Assembly (NCBI GenBank): GCA_012841175.1
Contig: DUVG01000194.1
Coordinates: forward strand, 1-15,647
Direction of reading: 5' to 3'
DNA: 15,647 bases
Origin: Clostridium sp.
GTDB taxonomy: Bacteria; Bacillota; Clostridia; Acetivibrionales; Acetivibrionaceae
Shown: positions 15,556 through 15,647 of the stretch, piece after piece
Position numbering within the stretch: position 1 is the stretch's first letter
How the letters are laid out: the number at the start of each line of letters is the position of its first letter
Translations under genes and position numbers: made by a program
The notes under the pieces: model-generated
What the model saw: only the letters and a program-made list of their open reading frames with translations
The model's database searches: none
What the model was told of the DNA's origin: nothing

Positions 15556-15647
15556 AATCCACACATTCATATGTTAAGCATGAACAAATGGGACATTCAA
15601 GTACGGGCATTAACCCCCTTGAACATTTTGTCCTTTTCTTAGTCCAA
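15554..15647 (-). CDS. C-terminal tail of a protein cut by the window edge
   Basis: The minus-strand frame is open from the window edge to a TAA at 15554-15556, giving about 30 residues: a basic stretch (KKRTKC) and then ECPICSC with a further Cys near the end. The closely spaced cysteines look like half a zinc-binding knuckle. An internal ATG at 15610 would give only 18 residues, so I read this as the end of a longer gene to the right. The family is not recognised. The element context suggests a mobile-element protein. Confidence 0.4.
   Translation of the reverse strand, partial: WTKKRTKCSRGLMPVLECPICSCLTYECVD

Noticed and set aside
1..15647. CRISPR array, tRNA, rRNA or insertion-sequence ends
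   Set aside because: I saw no regularly spaced repeats, no tRNA-like cloverleaf, no rRNA stretch and no transposase or terminal inverted repeats.
81..15647. Possible attachment-site pair: ctaagaccaa near 83 and cttagtccaa at the right end
   Set aside because: The match is imperfect and short, and there is no integrase in the window to support it.

Overview
The window looks like DNA from a low-GC Gram-positive bacterium (Bacillota, probably Clostridia). It is AT-rich, nearly every gene has a strong AGGAGG/GGTGA-type Shine-Dalgarno sequence, and several proteins resemble Clostridial families (an EF2568-type desulfurase, an RpoD-like sigma factor ending in an HPSRSK-type tail). All credible genes lie on the minus strand, so transcription runs from right to left. 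The species cannot be fixed from the sequence.

Right end (about 14494-15647): remnants of a mobile-element control module. They are the C-terminal tail of a small Cys-containing protein cut by the window edge, a helix-turn-helix protein of the replication-initiator/HTH_36 kind whose 5' end has no usable start codon, and a small GTG-started excisionase-like HTH protein. A near-consensus promoter (TTGACA, 17 bp, TAAAAT) lies inside the 3' end of the first HTH gene. It would drive the excisionase-like gene and possibly everything to its left.

Centre (about 1015-14445): one compact operon of nine genes with gaps of about 3 to 48 bp. In order of transcription: a PAPS-reductase/DndC-like sulfur-transfer enzyme with N-terminal zinc ribbons and a C-terminal ferredoxin domain; a DUF4007 protein; a 1208-residue BrxC/PglY-like P-loop ATPase; a cysteine desulfurase; a PLD-nuclease/SF2-helicase fusion; a 54-residue protein; a DndD-type SMC-like ATPase; a 176-residue protein of unknown family; and a sigma-70 factor. 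The logic is that of DNA phosphorothioation: the desulfurase mobilises sulfur from cysteine, the PP-loop/Fe-S enzyme transfers it, and DndD acts on DNA. This is coupled to NTPases and a nuclease-helicase that probably form a restriction or interference arm. No classical DndB or DndFGH, and no BREX PglZ, methylase or BrxL, is present. The closest described idea is a Dnd-plus-accessory system such as archaeal DndCDEA-PbeABCD; whether the genes match could not be tested here.

Left end (111-932): the N-terminal half of an OLD-like AAA ATPase that stops before its Walker B and Toprim regions, so it is probably a truncated gene. Positions 1-110 are AT-rich with no feature I can support. The dedicated sigma factor inside the sulfur cluster, the hybrid gene content and the fused sulfur-transfer enzyme are the points most worth following up.
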